Under the pieces are notes generated by a model. It did no database searches. It worked only from the letters and a program-made list of their open reading frames with translations, and was not told the origin of the DNA. A program made the translations under genes and the position numbers. Of a stretch of DNA of 13,205 nt, positions 13,136 to 13,205 are shown one piece after another (the first letter of the stretch is position 1; each line of letters opens with the position of its first letter). Where the stretch lies: assembly GCA_937936695.1 (NCBI GenBank), contig CALHCK010000154.1, forward strand, positions 1-13,205, given 5' to 3'. Source of the stretch: an uncultured Polaribacter sp. (GTDB taxonomy: Bacteria; Bacteroidota; Bacteroidia; Flavobacteriales; Flavobacteriaceae).

Positions 13136-13205
13136 ATAATCGAATTTTAAATACTTAAAAGTAAAAAATTTACCTTTAGTGATAGTCTTATAAACTATTC
13201 TTTTA

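Overview
The window looks like chromosomal DNA from a marine-type member of the Flavobacteriaceae (Bacteroidota), perhaps close to Polaribacter or Tenacibaculum; the genus is a guess. The evidence is the strong AT bias, A-rich leaders instead of Shine-Dalgarno sites, Bacteroidota promoters (TTTG, about 20 bp, TAnnTTTG), a signal peptide ending in SYSQ, a Bacteroidota-type DAHP synthase-chorismate mutase fusion, and a DUF3857 transglutaminase-like protein.

Layout from left to right. 1-1829 (-): the N-terminal 609 codons of a secreted DUF3857/transglutaminase-like protein that runs off the left edge and starts at TTG. 1895-1926: a terminator. 1946-2703 (-): a 31-residue CDGSH iron-sulfur miniprotein behind a YceI-family lipoprotein, whose promoter sits inside a large inverted repeat. 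2792-4213 (-): dtd and rsgA. 4325-6844: a zinc-starvation module, with a Zur-like Fur-family repressor (-) divergent from merC-like, folE and a COG0523 GTPase (+). Two Zur-box-like palindromes lie in the divergent promoter region. 6852-6878: a bidirectional terminator. 6905-10920 (-): the aromatic amino acid operon, transcribed pheA, aminotransferase, tyrA, DAHP synthase-chorismate mutase. 10932-11120: its promoter and leader. 11177-13135 (-): a full-length DsbD-type thiol:disulfide interchange protein.

The most notable find is upstream of pheA. A 26-codon leader ORF carries 7 Phe and 2 Tyr codons within 11 consecutive codons. It is followed by a classical intrinsic terminator ending 18 nt before the pheA start codon. 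An 11-bp alternative pairing uses part of the leader ORF to sequester the 5' arm of that terminator. Together with a good promoter, this is a complete candidate ribosome-mediated transcription attenuator for Phe/Tyr synthesis.

The second system is the divergent zinc module. Low zinc would relieve the repressor and express a MerC-type membrane protein, an additional zinc-dependent GTP cyclohydrolase I and a putative zinc metallochaperone that could load it. This resembles the ZagA-FolE partnership known in Bacillus subtilis, with a MerC-like protein added as a possible transporter. There is no stretch longer than 300 bases without a gene. No tRNA, rRNA, CRISPR array or insertion sequence was seen.
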